This document shows positions 44,044-55,209 of a stretch of DNA of 64,000 nt, in pieces. The notes beneath the pieces are model-generated. The model did no database searches. It worked only from the letters and a program-made list of their open reading frames with translations, and was not told the DNA's origin. How positions within the stretch are numbered: the first letter of the stretch is position 1; the number at the start of each line of letters is the position of its first letter. The stretch covers positions 46,648,774 through 46,712,773 of the forward strand of contig JAPTYO010000001.1 in assembly GCA_036873135.1 (NCBI GenBank), given 5' to 3'. The position numbers were made by a program, and so were the translations under genes. The stretch comes from Clarkia xantiana subsp. parviflora. Lineage: Eukaryota; Streptophyta; Magnoliopsida; Myrtales; Onagraceae.

Positions 44044-45628
44044 ATGGATGAAGATGGTAAAAAAGAGCCGCAAAAGCAAGAACCTCTGAGTCCAAGCATT
44101 TCCCAGAAAACCAGTAAGCTATTCACCCTTCATCTCACTCTCGTCAACCAGAAATTAGGGTTTTCTTTTGGACAAATAATATCTGTTGCTCGATTTCCCT
44201 ATTAGGATTTTCTTTAGGGTTTAGACAAAAAAAGCTTCAACTGTCGTGGCTGATGCCGCTTCTATAAGATCATGTTTCGCAGACTCTGCGTGTGATGAAA
44301 TGATTTTGTTGGAACAGCTTGATGGATATTCAAAATTAGATTTTTTATTTTTTGGCCGATGGTGAAAATTAGATGAATGGCCACATCTCTGGGTTTAGGA
44401 TGGAGCCTTCTGATTCCTGGGGCATCTAATCTAGGTACTAAGTCAAAATACAAAATTAAAGGTTGCTTAACATTAATCGCATTTAGTTTCCTCCTGAAGA
44501 GCGATTTAGTTTCCTCCTGAAGAAAAGATAGAATCAGTAAATTTGTGTTCTTACTGGACTTGCATCCGGTACCAATGAATTTCAGTATAAAATGTATATA
44601 TATGGGAACAAATTGATGTCTTTTCTGGACACTATTGAAATTTCATCCTTACGATTCAGAAAGGTGTTTAATCCCAAGATGCTTTTGGAGTTGAGCTTTA
44701 CAATTTCGAGTGTATATCGATGCTTGCTTTGAGTACAGACTACAAACTGCCCTCATGTTAATGAGATTTCATCCTTTTACTGTTCGGGGATGGAAATTTA
44801 CAATTTTAGATTGGTCTTGTATTTCCCTTTTAAAATTTCGAGTGTAATAAAAAATGCTTGCTTTGAGTACAGACTGCCTTCATGTTGATGAGATTTCATC
44901 CTCTTACTGTTTGTGGATGGAGATTTACAAATTTTGTCTAGTCTTGTATTTATTTCCCTTTTTCAACTTCACTACACAATGGTTGAAATATTTTCAACTT
45001 GATTGGTTTGGTTTGGTTGTAACCTCTCAGATAAAAACATCCTACAATTGATGACTTTGTTTTGCAGTTTCTGATGATGAAGAAGTAGACTATTCTGTGA
45101 AGCCCGAGTTTTACGGATCTGACCTGGACGATAAGGATGAGAAATGGGTTGGGAAGAAAAGACATGGCTGTGCCTCTGATGCTGTACTTAGCTGCCCAGG
45201 ATGTTTCACAACCCTCTGTCTAGAATGCCAAAGGTACAGCTATAATACTGCATTATAGTAGGATCTTTTCAGTTTTTACTATCCCAGATTATTACACATT
45301 CGATCTAATCTTTATATGATGCCCTCTGCCTACGACTAACTGAATTTGCTTACGGATTTGCAGGCATGCGAAGTATGTGACCCAGTATAGAGCGATATTT
45401 GTGGTAAACTGCACGGTTAAGGATGGAAAAGTAGAGCAGAAGAAAAAGAGAAGTAGCAGCAACACAAAGAGGAAGAGAAATGAAGAAGAAGGTGTTGATG
45501 GTAGTGAAATAATAGATGGAGGAGAGTTAGTTAAGAATGTTTGCTGTGAAGTGTGCTCGACTGTGGTCGGAGTCATGGATGAAGATGAAGTTTACCACTT
45601 CTTCAATGTTCTCCCCAGTGAAGCTTAA
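44044..45628 (+). CDS. E2F-associated phosphoprotein (EAPP)-like protein
   Basis: Exons 44044-44113, 45068-45233 and 45364-45628 (TAA) give 166 residues. The protein opens with an acidic/Ser-rich segment, then SDDEEVDYSVKPEFYGSDLD, then the family core GKKRHGCASDAVLSCPGCF, TTLCLECQRHAKY and TQYRAIFVVNC, a Lys-rich basic stretch (KKKRSSSNTKRKR) that could be a nuclear signal, and a last Cys cluster (VKNVCCEVCSTVVGVMDEDE). Paired CxxC motifs suggest metal binding. In mammals EAPP binds E2F proteins and affects cell-cycle genes; plant homologs are little studied, so the function is inferred. It is convergent with the DUF1218 gene. Confidence 0.87.
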
Positions 45629-45757
45629 GTTCTCTCTTAAACATTTTGTATGGCTAACACTAATTTGCATGTCTCAGTCTTCAATTAGAAACGTTTGCTC
45701 TTCACTGCTTGAGTTTGTATTTTATATCTGTTGGAAACCTAGTTTAGTCTTCTTAAA

Positions 45758-46093
45758 GGGTTAAGAACCTAGAAACTATGTTGCTAATCGCACTACCAAA
45801 TTTAAAATGTCGATATTCTATGTCTCAGCTATGAGATGGATTGATTTCTACTTTTTTTAACTAATTTTGGCGTTTTAAGCACACAAAAAAACTTGTTATT
45901 TTACTTTTTTTTGTTAGGTATTTTACTTGATTTAGGATTATTTAATGCATAAAAAATATTTTTTTATTCTGTCAATTTTGAGATGAAAAAATGAAAACTA
46001 ACCAATGCAATAGCTGTGTCACCGAATATCAACAAATTAAATCTGAGACAGAGATTATCATGTATAGTAGTGCTGGTTTTAGATTCTAAACCA
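45758..46093. mobile_element. Mutator-like MITE 1 of a three-element cluster
   Basis: Begins GGGTTAAGAACCTAGAAACT with TATGTTGCTAATCGCAC and GATATTCTATG, and ends inverted with CACCGAATATCAACAAATT and GGTTTTAGATTCTAAACC. Its right neighbour is AAAAATAAA; the left flank (CTTCTTAAA) does not match, so its own duplication is lost or different. Confidence 0.65.
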
Positions 46094-46102
46094 AAAAATA
46101 AA

Positions 46103-46425
46103 GGATTAAAGACCCTACAAATGGTCCTATTGGCCATGTTGCTCGAGATCCCATATTTAAAATGTTGATATTCGATATATATTTCCAAAATGTTGTAGTT
46201 TTAAATAATAAAAAAAAATCATGTTACTTTACACTTTTTCAAAGTATCTTGCTCTTGGTTTAGAATTATTTAATGCATAAAAAAATATGTTTTTACGGAA
46301 ATTTCAAAAGGAAAAAAAGAATACTAACCAATCTGATAGTTGTGTCACCGAGTATCAACACTTAAAATCTGAAACAACTAGTAGCAATATGACTTACCGT
46401 TGGTGCTGATTTTAGTTTGTTGACC
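46103..46425. mobile_element. Mutator-like MITE 2 of the cluster (323 bp), 9-bp target duplication
   Basis: Flanked by AAAAATAAA at 46094-46102 and 46426-46434. The arms GGATTAAAGACCCTAC, with CATGTTGCTCGAG and ATGTTGATATTCG, return inverted at the right end (CCGAGTATCAACACTTAAAA, AGTAGCAATATG, GATTTTAGTTTGTTGACC), though diverged. Confidence 0.7.
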
Positions 46426-46434
46426 AAAAATAAA

Positions 46435-47298
46435 GGGTTAAGAACCTATGAAAGGTCTGAACTATCACCCATGTTAACGGGAGAGGTCTGAAATTTAAAA
46501 AGTTAATAACAAAGGTCTGAAATTTCAATTTTGTTGATTTGAGGTTTTCCGTCCATTTTTAGGGTTAAATTTAACAGAATTGTGTGAAATGACATTTTTG
46601 CCCCTTTAATATTTTGTTTTATTTAATATCTTATTTAAGAAAATGTGAAATGACAATTTTACCCCTAAAGTCAAATTAAAACCACCCAACTCCGGCCACC
46701 ACCACCCGACTCCGGCCACCACCACCCGACTCCGGCGACCACCACCTCGACTCCGACGACCACCACCTCGGCTCCGACGACCCTACTCCGGCCACCACCT
46801 CGGCCAAAAAGCTCCGATCGGGGCAAAAAAAGCTCCGACTGGAGCTTTTGTTGGCCCCGATCGGAGTCCAATCGGGGCCGGTGGCTCCGATCGGATACCA
46901 ATCGGGGCCGGTGGCTCCGATCGGATACCAATCGGGGCCGGTGGCTCCGATTTTGGCCCAATCGGAGCCTTGGTGGTGGTCGCCGGAGTACGGTGGTGGT
47001 CGCCGGAGTACGACTGGTGGTCGCCGGAGTACCGTGGTGGCTTCAAGGGTATTTTGGTCTTTTCACTCCAAGCATGTGAGGGGCACACTTGATAGAAGGG
47101 CATTTTTGGAAATTTATTTTATTTCCGGTCACATGCCAAGCATGTGACCAACTTCCGTTAGTTTTAACGGAAAAAACTAACGGAGACCGCTGTTATCAAC
47201 AAAACAGAAATTTCAGACCTCTGTTATTAACATTTTAAATTTCAGACCTCTCCCGTTAACATGGATGATAGTTCAGACCTTTCATAGGTTCTTAACCA
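46435..47298. mobile_element. Mutator-like MITE 3 of the cluster (864 bp), GC-rich core
   Basis: Flanked by AAAAATAAA at 46426-46434 and 47299-47307. Left end GGGTTAAGAACCTATGAAAG; right end CTTTCATAGGTTCTTAACCA, inverted apart from the last base. The arms (GAGGTCTGAAATTT) are about 180 bp. The core 46680-47035 is CCACCACC/CCGG-rich with a repeated CCAATCGGGGCCGGTGGCTC unit. It is the same family as 18425-19081. Confidence 0.88.
46848..46960. repeat. 30-bp tandem repeat inside MITE 3
   Basis: GGGGCCGGTGGCTCCGATCG recurs at about 30-bp spacing, three full units and partial ones. Open frames on both strands are a by-product of the 3n period. Confidence 0.75.
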
Positions 47299-47557
47299 AA
47301 AAATAAAAGGTGGTTTGATAACGAAGGATTCAAAGTTGGATTCGTTTTCTGGTAGTTAGCCATTGTTCTTAACTAAAAGGACAGCCAACAACCAAGGAAG
47401 AAGAGAAGATAATAATAATAATAATAGGTAAAAGTATAGATGGTTGTTAATAAGAAGAGGAGGTGTGATATATACAATCAAATAGCATTGAGGAAGGAGG
47501 GCACGCACAATTGAAGAATACAGTCCAGGAGTAAGCAGTAGGTTTAATACCCTAAGA

Positions 47558-48769
47558 TTAAGCAAAACAAGCAGCATCCTTGACAGAGTCGTCGTCGTCG
47601 GTGTTGTTGCCGGCAAGGTCGTTAAAGTAGTCCTCGCGGGTATTGCTTGCTAGCATGAGGGTAATGAGCCAGAAGAGGGTAGCATCGAGGGAAATGAAAG
47701 CTCCACCGCCAATAAGGCCAGTCTTAGCAGTTGGGCAAATGTAGTCTGTGCCTTTGTGGACGTTGTTAATCCAGTGACCCTGCTCCGTTAACACCGGCCA
47801 TATCAACAGCGCCCCTGCTAATCCTGCCAGTCCTCTGATACCATCATATACACAATGGTAAGCAAAACACTCATTTTGTTTAAACTAGTAACAAAAAGAA
47901 TGAAATATATGCAACAAGATAGATTGTATGAGGTGAGGTGGCTTACAGAGAGATATTGAAGAAGATGAAGAAGCAGGTGTTGTGGAAGAGAGCAGACATA
48001 GGAATGGATCTTCCCTGGTAGGGATGAATAAGGGATAAGTATCCGACCACCGTACTTGCAGCCAGGAAAATAACGGATAGATATCCCAGCAAAACAAACG
48101 GATCCGATTTATACTTGCATATTGTCACATTCATTCCAGTTATCGCTATTGCTGTTCCTATTGCTGGCTGCCAACATATGAACACACTCATCGTCATCCT
48201 CTAATTCTCTCTCAAGAAACCCCAATACATTCCAAATTGCTAGCTGATGTTCAATCAGTCAAACAAATTGTTAACTGATCATTTTTTTTTAATATTTTGC
48301 ACAGCTGCGTATTAGCTCCATCAGGATTTACATCTTTTTAGGACGAAGAAGATAGCTACAATTTGTTCAAACTGCCCAAACATCATCTAGCAATTACACT
48401 CGTATCTATCTGTCCAAATTAGATGGCAGATATTATGGATCTAGCAATTTGTACACATATGAAACTTGGGCTAACCAAATATTCAAAAAAATGGATTTGT
48501 TTGATTGGTGCTAGCAATTTGATAATTAACTCATATATATATGAATAAATTCTCTGAAAAGCATAGAAGCAGAATAGCACAGATTGATTGAGAACAGGAG
48601 GATCAGATTTGTTATTTGCAGCAGAAAGAATCATTACCAGACTCAATTCTGGGAAACCTATCAACAGAACAAGTGGTACCTTCTTAATTTCAGCAAAAAT
48701 TCCAAATAGGAAGGAGAGCATGCCGAAAGACGCCACAATCAAACCCATCTGCTTCATCGTACGCGCCAT
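47558..48769 (-). CDS. DUF1218 family four-helix membrane protein
   Basis: Minus-strand exons 48680-48769, 47947-48167 and 47558-47834 (TAA) give 195 residues. The protein has four hydrophobic segments: about residues 8-26 (MGLIVASFGMLSFLFGIF), 53-75 (FVLLGYLSVIFLAASTVVGY), 92-118 (TCFFIFFNISLGLAGLAGAL) and 145-165 (GGAFISLDATLFWLITLMLA), then a short Asp-rich tail (NNTDDDDSVKD). Segment 4 matches the DUF1218 signature, found in plant membrane proteins such as MODIFYING WALL LIGNIN and DESIGUAL, which act in lignin deposition and leaf symmetry. Which branch this one belongs to is not decided. The upstream ATG at 48811 is in frame but adds a basic tail not typical of the family, so 48769 is preferred. 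Confidence 0.87.
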
Positions 48770-51130
48770 TCTTCTTCCTCCCTCCTCCTTCCTACACAGC
48801 AACAAACTCAATTATCAATTCACACAAACAAGAAGATCTGGCTTCGTTAAACAATTTTGGATTTCTACGCATAACCAACACGAGGATTTACAACAAATGA
48901 TTCGCAGACAATCGAACAATACTATGATCAAATTCCGATGATCAATTGTACATACAAGGTCTCTGATTTTGGAAGGAGTTGGGTGAAAAGAAGAGACGGA
49001 GGACCATACCTATGTACCTCGAAAACACCCAAGAGAAAAATTCCTGCTGGGGATCTTGAAGATCAGTTTATAATCATCTCCATTTATATATACATCAATA
49101 GCTAGATTCATATTTTCCTCATATGATTCCCGCCCGACTCCTGAGGTTCTAGATTCTCTATATCTGTTTTATTTATTTATTTATTTTTATATTGGGTATG
49201 TATATTGTAGGGATAACAATTCGTGCGAGATATCAAGTATTAAGTTTACGGAACACATGCATATATTAAGTTTAAGTTTATATATAGTGTTATATACACG
49301 ACACATATTTTTTTTTATATGTTCATGTTGTATTTTTATGTTGAATTAAGTTATTTGGTTATATTTCTATACAAGATATTTATTCATTAAAAATTAAAAT
49401 ATTGAACTTTATATATAAAAAAATATAAATTAATATATCGGTATATACGTAGTAGTATATGATTAACAAACTTCAAAAATAAAACAATTAATTGACATTT
49501 TAAAATTTGTTAATTAAGATTTGTTTAAAAAAGTACTTAAGAATTATACTTATTAATACAACTTTATCGTATTATTTTGTATCGTATTATAATGCATAAA
49601 CACGATCATGACAGTAAAATTTTATTGTGCTAATCTTCTTCGTATTTATCATGTTATCATTCTAATAAATGTTTGTACGAACACAACTTTTTTTCGGTGC
49701 GTGTGCACTCGTGCTTTGTGAGGTTCAATCTAGATTATAGGTATCAGATGCCCCCAAGGTTTTATTCAATATGCAATAGAGAGACAAAATTAAAATGTGC
49801 CAGAATGCCCTCTTGCTACTTTAAGGATAAAGCAAATTGCACCCCTTCATACAAGTCGATCGATTTTATTTGTACAGTCTTTAATTTTTCTAAATAAACC
49901 TAATATAATTACGTGGGTTTTTTAAATTGTTAACGCAGAAAACACCTTTTCAAATATCTTAATTAAACTCCTATTTTTTCAATATATAAATATTAAAGAA
50001 TAATTACATTGTTTAGTTACTCATGTTTACATATGAAATTGTTATTTTTATTTTTTTTTTAGTTACATAAGTTTCAGAATGTGATCAAATGGTTCAAACT
50101 TGTTTTATTTAGTCAATTTCGTTTGACTTAATGTGATTAAATATTTATAAAATCAAGGTTCTACCCTTATCTTTAATCAATTCAAATGTTTTTCGCTGCG
50201 TTCTTTATTGTATTTTTCGTGTTCTTCATAAAAATGATCTAAATTTTCATAATTTAAAAAAAAATCGAAATTCATGTTCGAATTCGAACTCATCAGAGCT
50301 ATGTCGGGTTCAATTGAACCCGGTGTCGATTTAAAAAAAATGAAAATTAAAGTTTTTTTATGAAAAACTTGATGAAGAACATAATGATGAATGAATATAG
50401 AAAGAGTAAATTGGATATTTCATAAAATGTAACCGTCCACATTTAAAAATGTAGGTAATTAAATAGTGACATTGACAAATTTAAATATTTAAACTATATT
50501 ATAATAACCATGTTACAATGAAGATTGATTGGAAGTTGGAGTGTTCCGAGCCAGAACCAAAATAAGCTCGCGTATAGGTGAGAGTCGATCTAGGTGGGAA
50601 CCCATAATCAAACACCACCAATAGGGTTGTGGTTGTGGTTCAAATCAAGCCCAATCAGTTGGGCTTCAATCCGAGACACGGTTCAATTAGGGCGGGCATG
50701 GGTATGAGTCCCACTAAAACTCACCCATCACCCTTGTACATAAAAAATTATATACTACCGTGGCGCCACCACGCGGTGCCGCCGAGGTAGTGAATAAAAA
50801 CTTCTATTGCGTTATTGTCGTTATAATAATAATAAAACATAAATAAATGCGTTTTTATTGTATAAATTTGATGTTTACACTAAATCAATACACATTTTGA
50901 CGCCGGCAGACATACACATTGGCTTATAATTAGTCCAGTAGTCTTTAATTTACTCTCAAACACAAACACTATTAATTTACCTATTCTTTCTAATTAATTT
51001 ATTCGATAAATTATTAAGAAAAGAACACACATGTTTGGATTACTACTCTTCCACACAGTATCCCATACGGAATACCCCGAAGATATAATCCACATGTTTG
51101 TTGATTGTGGTTTAAGCTTATAATTTGATG
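48770..51130. other. Upstream region of the DUF1218 gene and AT-rich spacer
   Basis: 5' flank of the minus-strand gene to about 49100, then AT-rich spacer. A short GC-rich foldback near 50757-50792 (CTACCGTGG and CCGAGGTAG arms) and an isolated AGGGCGGGCATGGGTA phrase near 50690 look like transposon fragments. No gene is seen. Confidence 0.45.
50905..51045. repeat. Duplicated segment A, copy 1 (copy 2 at 61222-61350)
   Basis: CATTGGCTTATAATTAG, TTTAATTTACTCTCAAACAC, AAACAC and GATAAATTATTAAGAA recur in order at 61222-61350 with small gaps. Confidence 0.75.
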
Positions 51131-51139
51131 TTTAAATAT

Positions 51140-51290
51140 TATGTTTTTATTCCGTCAATTTTAAAAGAAAAAAAAAAGTGGAAATTAACTAAATTAATGA
51201 TTAAGATATCAAATATTAATATTTTAAATTTAGAATAACAATTAGCAAAGTAACCTATCGTTGCAACTATTTTAGATTCTTATACATCTA
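51140..51290. mobile_element. One arm of a Mutator-like MITE
   Basis: GATATCAAATATTAATATTT, then AACAATTAGCAAAGTAAC and CAACTATTTTAGATTCTTA resemble the right arm of the family at 4639 and 46103. No matching left arm lies next to it, so it is truncated. Confidence 0.45.
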
Positions 51291-51487
51291 CTAAAGTAAT
51301 TAGTATAATTAAGTAGGTGCATAAGTACCTCATAGAACAATGTTAGACGATGTTAATGATATTGATGCAGAAGGAGCAATAGAGTGAGATCCTTGATTAT
51401 ATATATCCTCAACGGAAGTGTTCACTCGAGAAGATGGACGGGTACTCGTTTCGAGATACAATCAAAACGATGGCATGGTTAAAATTA

Positions 51488-52084
51488 GGGTTAAAGTTAC
51501 TTTTCATACCACATGTTTGATCGAATGTGGTTTTTAGTTCTGGATGTTTAGTTTTGTATACTTTTGGTACCAAACATTTGAAAAAATATGTCTTTTCGTA
51601 CATCCGTTAGTTTTGGCCGTTAAATGAAATGTGCAAGTCACGTGATCGACTCTAAACTTTTAATTTTGTTCAATTTAGTCCCTCAAATATATTCCTAACT
51701 TTTATTTTGTTTAACTTAGTCATAACACTTCAAAATCGGACCCAATTAAATCAATCGAATTCAATTGACGTAGCCCTATTTGGGTCAAATTTACCCAATT
51801 GGGGATAGGTCCGAATTGGGTTCGATTTTAAAGCTTTAAGACTAAATTAAACAAAATAAAAGTTATGAATATATTTGAGGGACTAAATTGAACAAAATTA
51901 AAAGTTTGGAGTCAATCACGTGACTAACACATGTCATTTAACGGTCAAAACTAACGGTCAAATAACGGATGTACCAAAAGCCACATTTTTTCAAACGTTT
52001 GGTACCAAAAGTATACAAAACTAAACATCTAGTACTAAAAGCCACGTTCGGTCAAACATGTGGTATGAAAAGTACCTTTAAACC
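51488..52084. mobile_element. Mutator-like MITE (597 bp) with 9-bp target duplication
   Basis: Flanks TTAAAATTA (51479-51487) and TTAAAACTA (52085-52093) agree at 8 of 9. The inverted arms run about 130 bp, from GGGTTAAAGTTACTTTTCAT and ACCACATGTTTGATC to their inverse (CAAACATGTGGTATGAAAAG). The core contains a second inner inverted pair (CACGTGATCGACTC, and GAGTCAATCACGTG). No transposase. Confidence 0.82.
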
Positions 52085-52204
52085 TTAAAACTACGATGAA
52101 GGAGGCCATTATTGCAACCACTATTTAACTTTGCCGTCCTAGGATGTCTTCGTTCTAGCTCGTTTGAAAATCTCACACTGCATGAATCCATGAATATTAT
52201 TATA

Positions 52205-52233
52205 CTAGTTGATTCAGCGCGTGCTATGCACGC
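52205..52233 (-). mobile_element. Helitron 3' terminus, minus strand
   Basis: The minus strand reads GCGCGTGCATAGCACGCGC, a perfect 8-bp stem with a 3-nt loop, then TGAATCAA and CTAG, with T following. The element body lies to higher coordinates; the 5' end was not found. Just inside are two direct copies of a roughly 90-bp unit starting ATGTTTCTAATGTT (52228 and 52325). Confidence 0.72.
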
Positions 52234-53825
52234 GCATGTTTCTAATGTTATTCTTTGCAGGAATGTTATATTTTTTTTATATTATGGTAATAATATTTCA
52301 CTAAGAAAAATTATTCTCAATTAGATGTTTCTAATGTTGTTCTTCGCATAAATATTATATTTTCTTATATTAGGGTAATAATATTTCAGTTTTCACAAGG
52401 AAAATAATCTCACGATTAGTTAACATATTAAAAGTTGGCTGATTAAGGAAAAAAGTAACTTTTACATCACTATCCTCCATAGTTTGAACATAATGAGATT
52501 GGTGGCTATTTGAGGCGTGAGTGCTTACTTTATTATTGTATTTCTCTCTTGAATACTACGGGAAATGAGAAGAGAACCACTCAAGTTAAATGAAAACAAT
52601 AATCACAAATTGGGTAATCATACCCTTGTGGCATGTACAAGGTATTGGTGTCTCCACATTAACATGCATATGATAAAATTGTAGATTGACTACGTATAAT
52701 TAAGTATAAGATTTAAACACAAATGAGAGGAATCATATCAATCAAAATTAAAAAAAAATAAAAAAAAATATCTATTATACTTACTGCTCTAGCATCCAAT
52801 AATTGGCGCACCTGATAACTGTTCATTTGAAAGTGTTCACTGCCTTCCCGATGAGGTGAAACACACAAACACTTGCAATCTAAATCAAACGTTCACCGAT
52901 TAGATTGTGACTATGCTAGTGGATAACTAAATTTCAATAATCAAGAAAAGGGAATCAAAAAATTCTTCATACAAATTTGACAAAATCCTTATATAATGTA
53001 AATGATATGTATTAAACAGAAAGTTGCTTTAGCTTCATATTCATATATTTTTTCACTTTTTTCTTCCTATAATTAAGCCAATGTTTCCTAAAGTACCTGA
53101 ATACCCTTTCGAAAAAAACAGGAAACCACTTACCCATTGCAAGATTTATGTGAAAAATATTATATAGAAAAGAGTGTTAAACATCATATGAGGTTACTGT
53201 TTCTTGTGACAACAATGAAGCAAATCACAACATTGATATTTATATGTTGATGCTTAAAGTAATAAAGAGGTATCAATGTACTTTCTCCCATCTTTGAATT
53301 GTCTTACCCTTAACATTAATTTATGCATGTAAAGTAGTTATCTATTTCTACCCAGAAGGAAAAAAAGTAACGGTGAAATGTTGAAATTTGACCTCTCATA
53401 TTAATTGTGTGATTTTGAGGTGGACACAACTAAAAAAGAATGCAATTTTTCTTGGATTTAGGGTTCTAAGAAAGATGAGTTATCACTGGGTTGAGCAACC
53501 ATGACTAATACATACTTCTCTAAGAAACATAGGAGGGATCTAGAGGAGACCCTAAATTTTATGAGCAACCGTACTGTGAGTTCCATTTTGGTCTATTCTT
53601 GGACCTGCCATAAGTACAGTCACAGTTCCTAAAAATCCAATGGAATCAACATTTGATAATATCCCAACTACCTGTTCCATAATTTTAATATTAAACCTCG
53701 GGATTTTTTTTCCTTAAACCAATTCAAAATTTATTGTTGAGACGTCATACAACCAAAAAAGACAAAAAAAAAAAAAAAAAAAGTCCAAATGAAGAAAATA
53801 GTGTACCTGGTCCATTATGCTGACA
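52234..53825. other. AT-rich region, probably Helitron body; no gene seen
   Basis: No ORF or family resemblance. The region begins inside the Helitron end at 52205 and runs to a duplicated segment at 53826. Confidence 0.4.
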
Positions 53826-54060
53826 AGTGCCAACCAAGATGAGTACGTAGTTGTATGTGAATGAGAGAGAGAGGTAGAGGCTCTTTTTCTCTTCTCATCC
53901 TACAAATATTTAAGTCAAAACTAAGCCAACACTTAATTAACTGTAATGTAATTAACAAACATAATTGTCAGCATTATCAGTCTTAGAGCAAACTTTAATA
54001 TATATCAAGCATGGAAAGTAATGACATATCTATGTCAACAACAAGCATGTAAATTTTATC
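53826..54060. repeat. Duplicated segment B, copy 1
   Basis: About 230 bp (AGAGAGAGAGGTAGAGGCTC, then GCCAACACTTAATT and ATGTCAACAACAA) resemble 59795-60025 in the same order and orientation. Copy 1 lies just left of the CACTA element. Confidence 0.8.
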
Positions 54061-54426
54061 CGACAAACTATTGTGCATGCTAAAATATCATAAGGAAAAA
54101 GATTCAATGTACAAACACAACAGTCAAATGGAAGTTTGACATCTCCAATCACTACAAGAAAACAGGGCATCAGCAACAGAAAATCGGTTGGAAATCGGTT
54201 GGTAAAGCCTTTCACCAACAGAATTTCCAACAGACCTTCCGTTGGTGATACCCCCGCTGGTAATTTTTTTACCAACGGATTGTAATTCTGTTGCAAAATT
54301 TCCAACAGATTTCCAACAAAAGACGGTTGGAAAATCTGATGGAAACACATTGTGATTGGGTGGTCATTTTTCCAACAGAATATTATCCGTTGGAAATCAA
54401 AAAAATACTATTTCGAATAATCCTTT

Positions 54427-54835
54427 GCGACGTAAATATTACGTCGCTGAAGCCTCTTCGACGACCTCAATATTACGTCGCCGAAGAAGCTTCAGCGACG
54501 TAATATTTACGTCGCCGAAGAAGCTTCAGCGACGTAATATTTACGTCGCCGAAGAAGCTTCAGCGACGTAATATTTACGTCGCCGAAGAAGCTTCAGCGA
54601 CGTAATATTTACGTCGCCGAAGCTTCAGTGACGTAATATTTACGTCGCCGAAGAGGCTTCAGCGACGTAATATTTAAGTCGCCGAAGAGGCTTCAGAGAC
54701 GTAAATATTACGTCGCCGAAGAGGCTTCAGCGACGTAATATTTACGTCGCTGAAGCGTATTAGCGACGTAATATTTAGCTCTGAAGAGTCCTCAGCGACC
54801 TAATAATTAGGTCGTTGAAGAGTATATAGCGACGT
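54427..54835. repeat. Array of about eleven 34-bp palindromic units
   Basis: The unit CGACGTAATATTTACGTCG followed by CCGAAGAAGCTTCAG repeats head to tail with a 34-bp period, exact in the middle and degraded at both ends. Each unit holds two near-palindromes (CGACGTAA/TTACGTCG and GAAGCTTC). Some units near the edges carry the first palindrome in the opposite asymmetry. Confidence 0.92.
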
Positions 54836-55209
54836 TATAATTAAATAGCCAAATATTCTTCAGAGAGCCGAAGGGTTTTCCGCGAATAACACTGAAAAAT
54901 ACTTTTTTTTGCCAAATATTTTTTCCAACAGATTTTTAATACAATCAACCATCATTAATATTCTCGTGTTCATTAGCTAACAATTCCACAACATACAAAA
55001 AATACATGTACCACAATGTTAAACTAATTCTAATAATAGTATATGCTAACAAGCAAATAGCAGCAACGGCACACAGCAAGCAGCAGCTAACAAGCAGGCA
55101 GCGGCTAGCAGAAGCAAGGAATACCAATAACAAACACTTGAAAGTTTAGACCATAAGAATCCTCCGAACCGAATTTTTAGCAACACCAAAGAATACCAAT
55201 AAATATTAG

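Noticed and set aside
46671..47147. Overlapping Pro/Arg/Ser-rich ORFs on both strands
   Set aside because: They arise from a 30-bp tandem and CCACCACC-rich core of a Mutator-like element; a period divisible by three keeps all frames open.
50757..50792. GC-rich foldback as a Helitron end
   Set aside because: The arms pair imperfectly and no CTAG|T follows at the right distance on either strand.
54427..54835. CRISPR-like regular repeat array
   Set aside because: Units abut with no unique spacers, each unit is palindromic, and it lies inside a CACTA transposon in a plant nuclear genome.
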